A stretch of 64,000 nucleotides of DNA from positions 976,901 to 1,040,900 of the forward strand of contig PTFA01000313.1 of NCBI GenBank assembly GCA_003342895.1. The letters run 5' to 3'. Shown here one piece after another: positions 53,076 through 63,915 of this stretch (positions are counted from its first letter, which is position 1; every line of letters starts with the position of its first letter). The DNA is from Casuarius casuarius. Its lineage: Eukaryota > Chordata > Aves > Casuariiformes > Casuariidae. The notes below the pieces were generated by a model. The model had not been told where the DNA came from, ran no database searches, and was given only the letters and a program-made list of their open reading frames with translations. A program made the position numbers and the translations under genes.

Positions 53076-53477
53076 TTGTTCTGGGCTCCCCAGTACAAGA
53101 GAGACATGGAACTACTGGAGAGAGTCCAGCGTAGGGCTACGAAGATGATTAGGGGACTGGAGCATCTCTCTTATGAGGAAAGGCTGAGAGACCTGGAGAA
53201 GAGAAGACCGAGAGAGGATCTTATCAATGGATACAAATATCTTAAGGGAGGGTGTCAAGAGGATAGGGCCAGACTATTTTCAGTGGTGCCCAGCGACAGG
53301 ACAAGAGGCAATGGGCATGGACTGAAACACAGGAAGTTCCATCTGAATATGAAGAAAAAATTCTTTACTGTGAGGGTGACAGAGCACTGGAACAGGTTGC
53401 CCAGAGAGGTTGTGCAGTCTCCTCCTTTAGAGATATTCAAAACCTGTCTGGATGCGATGCTGTACAACGTGCTCTAG
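53076..53477 (+). pseudogene. CR1 ORF2 C-terminal region
   Basis: This is the part of ORF2 after the reverse transcriptase, open for 133 codons. Recognisable blocks are [65 protein letters not shown] and [17 protein letters not shown]. Between RLRD and LEKRR the copy appears to lack about six residues found in other CR1 copies, which suggests a small in-frame deletion. The terminal codons end NVL with TAG at 53,475. Its molecular role in CR1 is not well defined. Confidence 0.9.
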
Positions 53478-53558
53478 GTGACCCTGCTTGAGCAGAAGGT
53501 TTGGACTAGATGATCTCCAGAGGTCCCTTCCAACCTCAACCGTTCTGTGATTCTGTGA
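53478..53558 (+). repeat. CR1 3' untranslated end with TTCTGTGA units
   Basis: This is the short 3' UTR that CR1 reverse transcriptase is thought to recognise. GGTTTGGACTAGATGATCTC is followed by CCTTCCAACCTCAACCG and two TTCTGTGA units at 53,543-53,558. CR1 elements end in such 8-bp repeats instead of poly-A. The intact 3' end shows that the element inserted by normal target-primed reverse transcription in the plus orientation. Confidence 0.93.
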
Positions 53559-53996
53559 AATAAATCTCTCTCTCTCTTTCCCTCTCTGTAGCTGCTCTCA
53601 GATCTCTCTTTTGTCCTCTGAATGTGGAAATCTGCTTACCCCAGCTCAAATTCCTGTCAGAACCTGCTTTGCTTAGAGTTTAACTGACCTACAAACATTT
53701 GAAAAAACTCGCAAGGCCCTAGTATGAATGGTATCTTGAAGCCCTGTTCTACATGTTCATTCCCTTTCTCATCTAGCTTCATAACTCCTAACTTCAGCTG
53801 CAGATAAACTGTGATTATGTTGACATGTACAGAGGCAAGTTCAGAGCTCTGTGCACTACTAGCACAGTGTTCAAACCAGGATAAATACCTGTAGTAATGA
53901 GGGCTAGTTTAGATGTCTTTCCCTTCCATTCTACTGTGCCATATGGCTATTGTTGGCACAGGAACAGAAATGGCTTCCTATATAATAGAGGTAGGC
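53559..53996. other. Non-coding DNA with a short CT microsatellite
   Basis: A (CT)n tract lies at about 53,565-53,588 directly beside the CR1 end. The rest shows no gene or recognised repeat. Confidence 0.55.
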
Positions 53997-54400
53997 TGTT
54001 GTGGGAAAAACTGCTCAGCTCATGTGATTTACATCAAATCAGGATTGGTGTGGTTTATTGATTTATTAATGAAAAGTTATTAACCGGTAATCAGTTAGCC
54101 AATCATTCAGGATCCAGTAATAAAACAGATAAGCTACAGTAACACGCACTTACAAAATGTTAATAAAGACATACAAACAGACCTGACCGAGGCAGAGTTG
54201 TAATGCCTGTGGGGCAACTTCTGCCAGTGTCCAGCCAGGTTGACTGCTGCTCTGTTACCCTCCTCTCAATACATGGTTCCTCACTACCATTACAAATTTT
54301 CATGTTTCTTTCATGCTTCAGGTGACTCCCAAAGTCTCTTTGGAATTCCTTAGTTACACTTAAATCTGGATGATGGCCATCTTAAGCAAACGTCATCACT
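53997..54400 (-). repeat. Unidentified interspersed repeat, copy A (inverted relative to copy B)
   Basis: The reverse complement of this block aligns with 59,605-60,255. Matching landmarks in the reverse complement are GATGGCCATCATCC, GGAATTCCAAAGAGACTTT, CATGAAAATTTGTAA, CAGCAGTCAACCTGG, GGACACTGGCAGAAGTTGCC and GTCTTTATTAACATTTTGTA. On the plus strand the block opens with TGTTGTGGGAAAAACTGCTC and contains AATAAAG near 54,162, which would suit an LTR running in the plus direction. Copy A lacks about 235 bp present in copy B. No protein is encoded. The family is not identified, and copy A could be a solo LTR or part of one. Confidence 0.7.
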
Positions 54401-57400
54401 GCTAATGTTCTTTTAATGTAATCAGTCTTTGGGCGGACAGACTCTCAGATGCTTCTGGCTTTCCATTCACACATTCTTTTTACACTCACGTTTGTGCTTT
54501 ATCGGCCATTGCTATCTAAGCCTAGTTACCAAGGGGGGCTGTGCAGATTTCCGCACAGTATGCTTGTTACGTTGGTGCTACGGCTTGCCTTCTGGGATCT
54601 AGGATTCTTGCTTATTGGACTTATGCATCTTTTAAGGCATTTTAATACTCCCCAAACCATCGCCACACTTCTGCAGTACCAGGAATATATTAATGTACTC
54701 TTTAACTCTATCAACAAGAACAAGACTTTCTATTTTAGTGAGGACTTTCTATCCAAGGACTAAAATCTCTTGTTTCTACTCAGTCAACAGTCAAGTTCAA
54801 AGAGAATGACTATGGCTACATACTCATTATACTTTTGTCAGCTCCACATATTCAAAAGTTTAGGTAAAGTGTGAGAGCATATTAAATGATACACAAATAA
54901 TAATAAACTCCTTCAGGATATTTAGTATGATAAAAGTAAGGCAAGGTTAACTAGGTTCTTTAAAACATACTTTGGAGAGCTTCAAAGCTAAACTCTCAAC
55001 ATTTCTCCAGAACTCTTTTCTGTTTCCATTCCTCCTCTCTTTAGGCAGCCTAGGAGCAGGAACAGTTCCTGGCCAGTTCTCATCTCTCCCACATGTCAAA
55101 GTGCTGTCTGGGGAACAGGGAGGGAGACCTAGGAGACTTCCATTAGGATGAGTAAAGAGATCCCATACTTGTCAATGTTTTAGGTAATAAGGAGGAGAGA
55201 GTACTGGAAGGCACAGAGACAGCTGAAATAACCCCTCCTAGTTCCCTAATCCAGATCTTAATCTGCTGCTACTTCAAGACTGAATTTTCTTATATGCCTG
55301 AGAAGTCTTGAACATTGTTCTCAGCATAGTTTTTCAGCGTAAGAATTTCTAAACTCTTGAGCTGCTGTAACTACTATACAACTATATACTAGTAACTATT
55401 AGTACTAGGAACTACAACTATAGTTGTTGTAACTATAACGTGAAAAATAGCACACACATCCTGTCATTAGTTAAAGATCTTGTTACCAAAAATGTTGAAA
55501 CCCATCTCCAAACCTTGAGCTACTTTGTGCTCTGATCATTGAGGTCCCTCCCATTTTGTTGCTGGTAAAAAGTTGCTGTAATTTTAGTATTTTTGCTACC
55601 ATGATCATCTACTGAAAGACATATTAAATCAGTGGTGTAATTAATTAAAGCCAGTCTTCTCACATACTGCGTAATGCTAACTCCATTTCATGTAGTCAAG
55701 CTCAGGTGAGAAATCACAGGGTTAAAGTTTGGAACTGTGGATGGTTTAATTGCTGAGATATAAATCTGCACTCTCCTAAGAGTAATTTCAATTGTAAACT
55801 ATCTGTAGAATGTCAAGCTCTCAAAGGCGTATGTGACACTACTAAGCCATTTTCAGCAGAGACAGCTGCAGTAGCCCTGTGGGTGTTCGCCTCAAAAAGT
55901 TCAGCTGACTCACCATGTGGAAAGTTTAAGGAAATAATAGTAACCGGACGTGACAAAGTGTGACTCCATTCCAGAAAACTACAATGAACCAGGCCACTGG
56001 GCTGTAACTCAGAGGTTTCTCTGTATGTGCATGAAGGAGCAGGAAGGAAAAAAAAGCTGACTGGGGAGTCAGAAAGCATTAGAAATGTTACACAGAATTA
56101 AACAAAAAAAGGAAGTGTTTGCTAAATCACAGTTGTCTTTCCTGAAAGGTACTAAACGTTGCTTTGGGAGACAATGCTACTCCCTACTTTCTTCCCCAGC
56201 AAGACTTCCATAAGCAAGACTGACAAACTTTAGGATTGTTCTTAATAATGACTTATGCTTGCTTATATAGCTCTGGAGGCTCTGCAGTCCTGTAGCATTG
56301 ATAATGTGGAACTGAACCCTTCCTGTTTTAATCACTGTCTACCTTCTCCTAAATATGTCCTGCCCCTATGCTTTCTGAAAATTGAAGGTATTCACTAAAA
56401 TACAAAGGTAAATATGTTTTTTCTCTCACTTAAAAAGATACAGAAATTTACACTAAATCATTTCTTTTCCAAAGAATTTACTCTCAGTCCTCATTGAGAA
56501 CGACTCAAAAGGATACTCTTTGGGTTCAGCAGTCTTTCTGCATATAATCAGTTGCAAGATTGGAGGCTTAATTAAATGACAGATGTAACAGGTAAGTGAA
56601 ACACTGAGAAAAGATAAAGACAATTGTAATATAAATATTTAATTTTCAGTAAAAACATTTTAAATGTTTCAATTGTGTATTGCTTAGAATGAAGGAGTGA
56701 ATACTTATGAGTAGCAAATACTTGTCTTGAACTGTGATGTTGTGGTAAGCAATTACTATTAAGTTTTAAATTGTTCTATACCCATGATATTTTTGATTAG
56801 CAAACCTCTAAAACTTTCCCAAGAGAGAGAACTGTCAATACCGCTGACATATAGCTTGTGCTTTTCTTATTCATTGCAGTTCCCTCGGAAGTAATCTGAA
56901 GAGATTAGAAAATGCATGCATATATGCTGGGATGAGCTGATTGTCACTTTCATCTTCACTGTATAACCAGAGTTTCAAAAAAGCTATTAAATTTTGTGGG
57001 ATGAGATGCTTGCTTTGTCTGTGAAACAACTCATTTTAACCTGAGAAGACAGAATGATTTTTACGAACTCCCTAAAAACTGTCATATTAAACACTCCAGA
57101 ATTTGGCAAGTCTATGCAATTTTTTCTTTTTGCTAGAAAACTATGTCTGCCTACGTCTGTTCTTTCTGCTGTAAATTTTGAGCTGCCATTTCTTATTTGC
57201 CTTTCATTATGGATGTTACAAAATTGCTCACTAAAAACATTTCAGAAATTTTTGTGTAATAAAAATTCTAACTAGTGTAATCAGATAATATTGTCAGGAA
57301 TGTGGAAAATGCAATTTTTTTTTTTGGCCCTCTCATATCTGCCATTCTAAAGTGCAGTGAGTTGTTGACCTTTACTACTTCAAAAGACAAATTCTGTTTT

Positions 57401-59604
57401 ATTATGTACCTTGTACCTTGGTATCTTGTTGACTATAGTGTATTATGAATCTTACTGGGTAACAGTCTGGCTTCCTACCAAGAACAAGCTATACCTTACT
57501 ACAGTTCATTGAAATGTCTGACTGCTTTGGAATAGGGGAAAATGTCTCTTGACAGATGTCCTGACAAAGCAATAATGAAAAGGTCATACCACATTTCATG
57601 CAGTATTTGTCTTGTTTTTGTAGTGGCTATGGACCAAAAATGAGACCCGATTACATCTAATTAGAAACACCAAGTTTTGAAATAGAAGTTAAAATGCTAT
57701 TAAACATTTGGATCAAAATTATATTTCAAAATTCTAAAACCATTAAACGGTATCTCATCAACATTACTATTCAGATCTAATCTTAAAACTTTTTACCTTT
57801 TCTAAAGATCAAGGTCACAGAGCTCAGCAGCTCTTGTTTTATGGGGCCTTCAGGCCATTTTGAACTATTATTGCTTCAAGAATTGTTGATTATGATTGAA
57901 TACTGAAACAAAAGCATTTCATAGTCATTCTGAGCAAGTCTTCCCTGGCAAAATTATCAGCATATGGAATAAGCAACACCCAAAATTCAGTGATAATTAT
58001 GAAAACACTTGCTTATCTATTTTTTATCTCCTTTTGACAAACCATAAATGATTAAAGACTAAGTCTAAAAATATTGAATGACATTTGAGTAAGTACACCA
58101 ATTATGTTTCTTTTATTATAATGTTCTCATTCTAAAAAGTACAGTAAAAATAATGGATGATGCTAACAAAAGCCTGGTTTTTGTGTTGACATACAATAGT
58201 AAATTAGATGACTTTGGAACAGACTATTTTGAAAGGCCACAAAAGTCTACAGAAATCTTTCAGCTGATTTGATGAGGGTTTTTTAGACCGATAGACTGTT
58301 AATTACATTGGTAACAGTGTCATCTTATGGCATCGGTAAAATAAGGTGCTGTCATTGTATGTGTGTTTTTAAGCTGCTTAAAAACTGATGTATTTTGCTT
58401 GATGTCAGATCTTTTCCACGTAAGAAATACCAACAACAAAACTGTGCTACATACTTTAAAAATGTTTAGTTTAGAAAATGTTGTCCTAAATCGAACAGGA
58501 ATTACAAGTAACTAACATCGTTTCCATAACATTTTCTTCTAAATGGGAAACACATGGATTCTGACTAGTGCATATGGAGAAATCCTACACAGAATAAACC
58601 TTATTTTCCATCTGCATTTTGTAACAAGAGATTAGTCAGAGTACAGTACACTGTATTTTGTAAGCCTTAATTTCAGTTGCAAAAAATGTCTAAAAATAAC
58701 TCTAGTAATTGTTCAACTAAACAATTTTCAACTAAACACAATTTTCTTTCCCTCTGTTTTGTCTTCTAGTGATTAATGTGTGATATACATGAATTGATGA
58801 CTCTAACAAAACTACTTCCTCAGCTCAGCTGGCTTCTTTTTTTTTTAAAGAATCCAAACAAAATATCGAGGCTACAGGAACAAAACAGCCTTTCAGCCAT
58901 GACTCTAAGGTTAGCTATCAGAGCCAATACCCCTCATACAAATCACAGCCTGTACATTCTTTATCCTCGTGGTACCACTTACACCATACCCACTTAGATC
59001 TAGTGGGAAAAGTGATCATTACTGAGAAAGGATTCCCCTAATATCACAGAGGACATAGCACCAGTATTGATGAATTTGACTTTCATTAAGAAGTTGGCTG
59101 AAGTGAGACAGCTCTATTCTCAACAAAAAACAAACCTAGTGAAAAGATGAAAGTGAAGTGAATGTAGCTTTGTCACAGTCCTTCAAACTCATTCTTACTT
59201 TTCTTCTTTAAAAAGTTTATTTGGTTTATTTACAAAAGGCTTATACTTTAGTGACATTGGCTTTTTTATACTTTGAATCACAAAGGATTTAATTATAAAG
59301 AATTTATATTTAATATATTTAATTATAAGAAGATGCTGTGAATTTTAGGACTGAATGGTTAAACACAGGTGAGCCTTGTATTTGTATCAGCTCCCTTGCC
59401 TTCCCCATTTCCCTTTCTTTTCCCAAAACTTTTCCCTCTTTTACTGTACACCTTCCATCCTTGACTGATCTAAATGTTGATATGCACTATTATGGTGGGG
59501 GAGCCTGTACAATGATTTGGATAACAACAGCTGACAAAACAGTAACAATATGTGTGACTGCAACAGCCAAAACTGTCTGCGAGGGCATTTTCCCAAATGC
59601 AGAT
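54401..59604. other. AT-rich non-coding DNA between the inverted repeats
   Basis: No exon or mobile-element protein is recognised. The part at 54,401-54,760 carries a 104-codon plus-strand frame without motifs and may be an extension of repeat copy A. A perfect 14-base palindrome, ACAACTATAGTTGT, lies at 55,414-55,427 within a cluster of CTA/AGTA words. Remaining frames are short. Confidence 0.5.
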
Positions 59605-60255
59605 GGTGCTAAAGACGATGGCCATCGTCTGAATTAAAGAGTAACCAGGAAATTCCAAAGAGACTTTTGAAACAAAGGGGGAGGGACTTGAAAAGAAGTA
59701 TGAAAGAAGCATGAAAATTTGTAACAATAGTGAGGGAAATGGAGTGAGAAAAGAGTAACAGCAGCAGTCAACCTAGTTGGACACTGGCAGAAGTTGCCCC
59801 GCAGGCATCCCAACCTCTGCCTAGGCCAGGCAGAGCAGTAGGGACCCACACCTGGGACGTGCATATGTCACCTCACAGCGGCTTTCTCACCGGCACGGGG
59901 ATCAGCAGGTTGTAGGGAGCAGCACAGACAAATGTAAAGCCAGAGCACCTGCAAGTCCAACAGAAGGTGTGTGTAAATACAGGAACCTGCACCCCCGGAT
60001 GGGAGTGTTTTACAACTGTGAACGTGCTTTTGTGTGACTAGAGCTTTTCAGCATGAATTGTAACTGTGTTTAGAAATGTGTAGGTCTTTATTAACATTTT
60101 GTAAGTATGTGTTATTATATATTGCTGATATTGATTCTAAATGATTGGCTCACAGAGTGCGAGTTAATAGTGTCATTGTCAAATCAATAACCTGCTTTGA
60201 TCCTGATTCAATATAAACCATGTGAGTTGAGCAGGTTTTTTTCCCTGCAATACAT
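59605..60255 (+). repeat. Unidentified interspersed repeat, copy B
   Basis: This is the longer partner of copy A. Block 1 (59,610-59,735) has GATGGCCATCGTCTG, GAAATTCCAAAGAGACTTTT and CATGAAAATTTGTAAC. Block 2 (59,750-59,835) has CAGCAGTCAACCTAGTTGGA and CACTGGCAGAAGTTGCCCC. Then come about 235 bp not found in copy A (59,836-60,070), and block 3 (60,076-60,252), which has GGTCTTTATTAACATTTTGT and ends with GTTGAGCAGGTTTTTTTCCC. Both flanks of the extra part are shared, so it is either an insertion here or, more simply, a deletion in copy A. If it is an LTR, the element reads on the minus strand here. Confidence 0.7.
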
Positions 60256-61229
60256 TATATCTAGAAGCCTTCCTTGATCAAACCAAAGACTACAACAGCA
60301 AAATTTTAGATGATTTGTGCTCCACAACATAGTGATGTTTTTCCTATGTTTGTTAGAAATTGCATGGTATACCTTCTGGAAAGTGAAGGGAGTATAATAT
60401 TTAAAAACTTTCCCCCTCCTCAGGCATCTTAGTTATTTACCTTGCCTTTTGAGAAATTTGTATTTTTTAATCACTGTAACTCTAACAAAACCTATTCTTA
60501 AGGAAACGTGTAAGATTTATAAAAATGTCAATTTATGATACAAATTTATCCATCTATTTGAAAGTGTTTCTCTGCCACTGTAGAACAGGGACTAGATTCT
60601 TAGTAAAGAAATTGCTTTATCCAGGCTCATTTTACATAGCTGAGGGTCTAGTCTCGTATGCTCGCATGCTAAGCTGACTCTGGTCATTGAAAAGCTTTCG
60701 GTTCTCAAATGCAGGTGTTCATTGTGCTTTACTGTGGACAAACAATTGAGAAAACAAATCATATAGTGGCATGTAGGCCTACTACATGTCAAGATGAATT
60801 GCAGGAGTATGATGGAACCAAAATGATCAAAGTATTACAATTGTACACACTGCTAGCACTGAACCACAGAATGAGCTATTATGCAAAATGAAAAACAATT
60901 CTGCTATAAATGTGGACTATTTGGAATATATGAGGCCTAAGCTTTCTGCTGGTGTAAAATAATTTGGCTGTAATGGTAAATTTTCAGAATCAGAGTATGA
61001 CCTTTTCATTTTCCTCAATTATCAGCTTGTTCCTGTAGCATGGATAATTTCTTCAGACACCTGCAAAACGAGCCTGCGGAGACAGAAACTGTTCTGAAAT
61101 GTTACTCTAAGCGTCCCTACTTTCAACGGTCAGGATGTTTTTTTAGCATCCCAGTGGCTTTGCGAATTTGGAGGCAATGATTTAGGCTCCTTGGGAAAGA
61201 GCCTGTCAGCCTGCTGGGTTGTTCCCCTG
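60256..61229. other. AT-rich non-coding DNA, no gene recognised
   Basis: No exon or repeat family is visible. Short frames near 60,592-60,891 have no motifs. Confidence 0.5.
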
Positions 61230-61640
61230 TGTCACATCCAGGGCCGCGGGCTCGCAGCGGTGACCGGGAGGCACAGGCTATGGACCACCACCTGCCGCTC
61301 AACCAGCTCCAGGTGGCCTGTGGCAACTGGGACCAGAGTGGCAAAAACCCACCCTGCGCCAAAATTACTCACCTGAGAAGGAGGCGGTGCCGCCTATTTA
61401 AGGGACTGCAGCCCCTAAGGTGGGCGCTCCTGAGGGAGCTGCAGCCGGTGTCCTGCTGGGGCAAGGCCACTGCTGAGGCGAGCGCAGCCGTGCTGGGGGG
61501 GCGCCCGCGAGGAGCCGCCGGCGGGGGTGGGGGGGACACACCCCTGAGGAAGGGCATGGCAGAAACCGTTATTCCAACTGCCTCAACGGCCGCTGCCTCA
61601 TCTGAGGAGTTTTTGGTGCGCTGGAGGCAAAATCAAAGTA
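61230..61640. promoter_or_regulatory. CpG-rich island with a TATA-like box
   Basis: About 24 CpG dinucleotides fall within roughly 400 bp, while flanking sequence has almost none. Landmarks are GGCCGCGGGCTCGC, the self-complementary GGCGGTGCCGCC (61,383-61,394), directly followed by TATTTAAG (61,395-61,402), and GCGCCCGCGAGGAGCCGCCG near 61,501. A start of transcription about 30 bp past the TATA-like box would fall near 61,425. A 168-codon plus-strand frame (61,229-61,735) runs through it, but high GC explains its length and it has no domain. It could be a promoter for an unannotated transcript or distant exon 1, or a GC-rich solo LTR; AATAAA near 61,766 downstream fits either. Confidence 0.4.
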
Positions 61641-63854
61641 AATTGAGAATGGGGGAGGTGGGCTTTAATGGAAGTCTTTGTCTAACTGTGTGTGTGTGTG
61701 GGGGGATCTTCTTCTTCCTCCTCCTCAATACCTGACTCAATGATCAAGGTTTGTATTGGTGGGCAATAAATTAACTCAAGTAGAACTCCCCAGCTGATAT
61801 TTAGATGAGACTTGATACTGGCTTGACTCAAGCGTTATGTCTTGCACAAACAGCCGGTCTGAAGTGGGATGATCCAGCCTGCAATTAGAATTTGCCTTGA
61901 GAATTTGAGTGGAGTTGAGGTGCTGTGAATTCACATCCTGACCCTTTCTGCCGAAATGAAAATAAAAATATATTACACAGCAAAAAATTATCCATCCGTA
62001 GGTGATGCATTGACATTAAAAGAAGTAAGGATCGCCTGGACTTGTGACGGGAGCAGAATGGCTCGGTAGAGGGTGGAGGGCTCCTGGCAAGCTGGGGTCT
62101 GCAGGAGTGAGGCATGATGTGTTTGGCTCACAGATGCAGCCGAGGAGCTATGCTGAGGTATTTTCCACATGCCTCTCCAATCAGTAACACAGTGAATATA
62201 AGTAAAATGTCATCACCTGTGGTGTCTGCTGGCTCCAGGTGGAAAGCTGTAATTTTAGGTAGGTGCAGCCTTTTTCACCTTTGTCTGTCTCTGGGCATGA
62301 GCGTTACAGATATCAGTAGAAGAAAATGGTAGTTCAAGCAGTGGGTTTGCTAAGGTCCTGAGAAGCCTTAGAAGCACTAAGTATCTGCTAACACAGGTGA
62401 AAATATATGGAAATAAGAAATTAGAAGCCATGCTTTAGGAACATCAAATCAGCTTGGTAGGTTGCTGATAGAGGCAGCAGAAATTTTATTTTTTTGTCAG
62501 TGAGTTTTGTGTCAGAAATGTGTGGAATTCCTTAAATCAGCCACTTGAAATTTGGCATATCCTTTAGACAGCATATGTCAAAATGTTGCAGTGCTAATTT
62601 GCAGTTGCAGGTACCAGGTAAGAGGAACTAACACTTCTGAAGTGGCATTCTCATGGCATGTGTAAATTGATAAAATATTAATCAATTACATTATAGATTT
62701 TCATTAATGTTTTGTTACATAATGTGATTCAGAAGTTAGTACGTTCTTTGTATTCCAGTGCTGCAATCAATAAGCTATATACAGTTACTAAAATAAAACC
62801 AAAAACTATTTTATGCTGGTAGAACACAGCTAATGGTCTGGCATTTCCCACAATAACACTGCAGTTTTTAGAGTTGACTGAGCTAATTACAGGCTAGAGA
62901 ACAGTATTCCTAGCTTTGGAGGTTCCCTTGAGGGACTGCTGGATTGGAAGACAGTTAGAGTTTGTCCCTTCTGGTAATAGGAAGCATATATTTAATTCTG
63001 CCCCTGAACTTGCAGTGTTATTCAGGGTGTATTTTTAAGTTCTGTTACAAAAGCATTCTCCTTATTTGTTAGTCCTCTTTCTTTGTGTTTGTACTGTTAT
63101 GAATGAACAGGCCTTTATTAATGTTGCAGTTGAGTTACAAATCCATGTGCCATCAGAATCTTTCTGTGTAATAGGACATTTTGAACTTACTATTTTCACA
63201 TTAGTGTAAGAAAAATACGCATGAATATGAATTAGTTGGCTTTAAACTACCAGAATAATAAGCCTTGCTTAAATAATTTTTTGTTATATTTTTACAGCTT
63301 ATTAAAGCTAGTTTTTGCAAGTGCATTTCTTAGCATTGGTGCATATATTTATGTAGTTTAAGAGCAAACAGGCATGTTAAAACATCTCATCTCACCACTA
63401 AGCATCGTAATCCATTTCATTTCACCTGAACATCCTTGCATTAAACCTATTTGTTTGGCTGGAATGAAAATAAGTCCTGCAGTTAAACTCTTTCTCAATA
63501 GTTTGGGTATCTTAGTCATGTGTGTCAGTTGAGTGATGCATAAAACAATACAAACTTTATTTCAGAAGAAATAAACTTCTTAGAAGAAGCAATAATGGAA
63601 GAACCTACTCTGGACAAAATTTTCTTGTATGAAGTTATGCATGTATAATATTCTAATGGTTTGGCTAATGTCTTTCTTAAACTGGATGGTTAAAATTGAA
63701 GGCACCTGAGATGAGGTGGCAAGAAATACCCCCAAAATTTGGAAGGTGCATTTCTTTCTGAAAGAACATATTTAACCTTAGATTTAGCATGTCTTGAGCC
63801 ATATTATATGGCAGCAATTGAAGTGTTCCATTATAGTAAAGAGAACTCTTTTGA
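61641..63854. other. Non-coding DNA right of the CpG island
   Basis: A short TG run lies at about 61,689-61,700. Otherwise the stretch is AT-rich, without recognisable genes. The 72-76 codon frames near 61,885-62,332 lack motifs. Confidence 0.5.
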
Positions 63855-63887
63855 GGGGGGGGGAGAGAGAGAGAGAGAGAGAGAGAG
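63855..63887. repeat. Poly-G/(GA)n microsatellite
   Basis: A run of G residues is followed by about twelve GA units. The tract is pure purine on the plus strand and is simple sequence. Confidence 0.9.
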
Positions 63888-63915
63888 CCTGATTTTTATT
63901 TTTTTATATATAGAG

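Larger units (their letters stand above)
49795..53558 (+). mobile_element. CR1 non-LTR retrotransposon, nearly full length, dead
   Basis: About 3.76 kb of CR1 on the plus strand, with ORF1 (esterase) followed by ORF2 (endonuclease, reverse transcriptase, C-terminal region) and the CR1 3' end. Family-specific signs are the GTND and DGIHL motifs in ORF1, the LDFSKAFD reverse-transcriptase motif, and the 3' end GGACTAGATGATCTCCAGAG leading to two TTCTGTGA units without poly-A. Full-length CR1 is about 4.5 kb by general knowledge, so the 5' UTR and the start of ORF1 are missing; 5' truncation is usual for LINEs. The copy has at least six frameshifts and about ten stops, so it cannot encode working proteins. 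The 5' edge is judged from where ORF1-like text begins. Confidence 0.95.

Noticed and set aside
61229..61735. 168-codon plus-strand frame across the CpG island
   Set aside because: High GC reduces stop codons, the translation shows no domain, and its end runs into simple TG and CTT-rich sequence. It is better explained as composition than as a gene.
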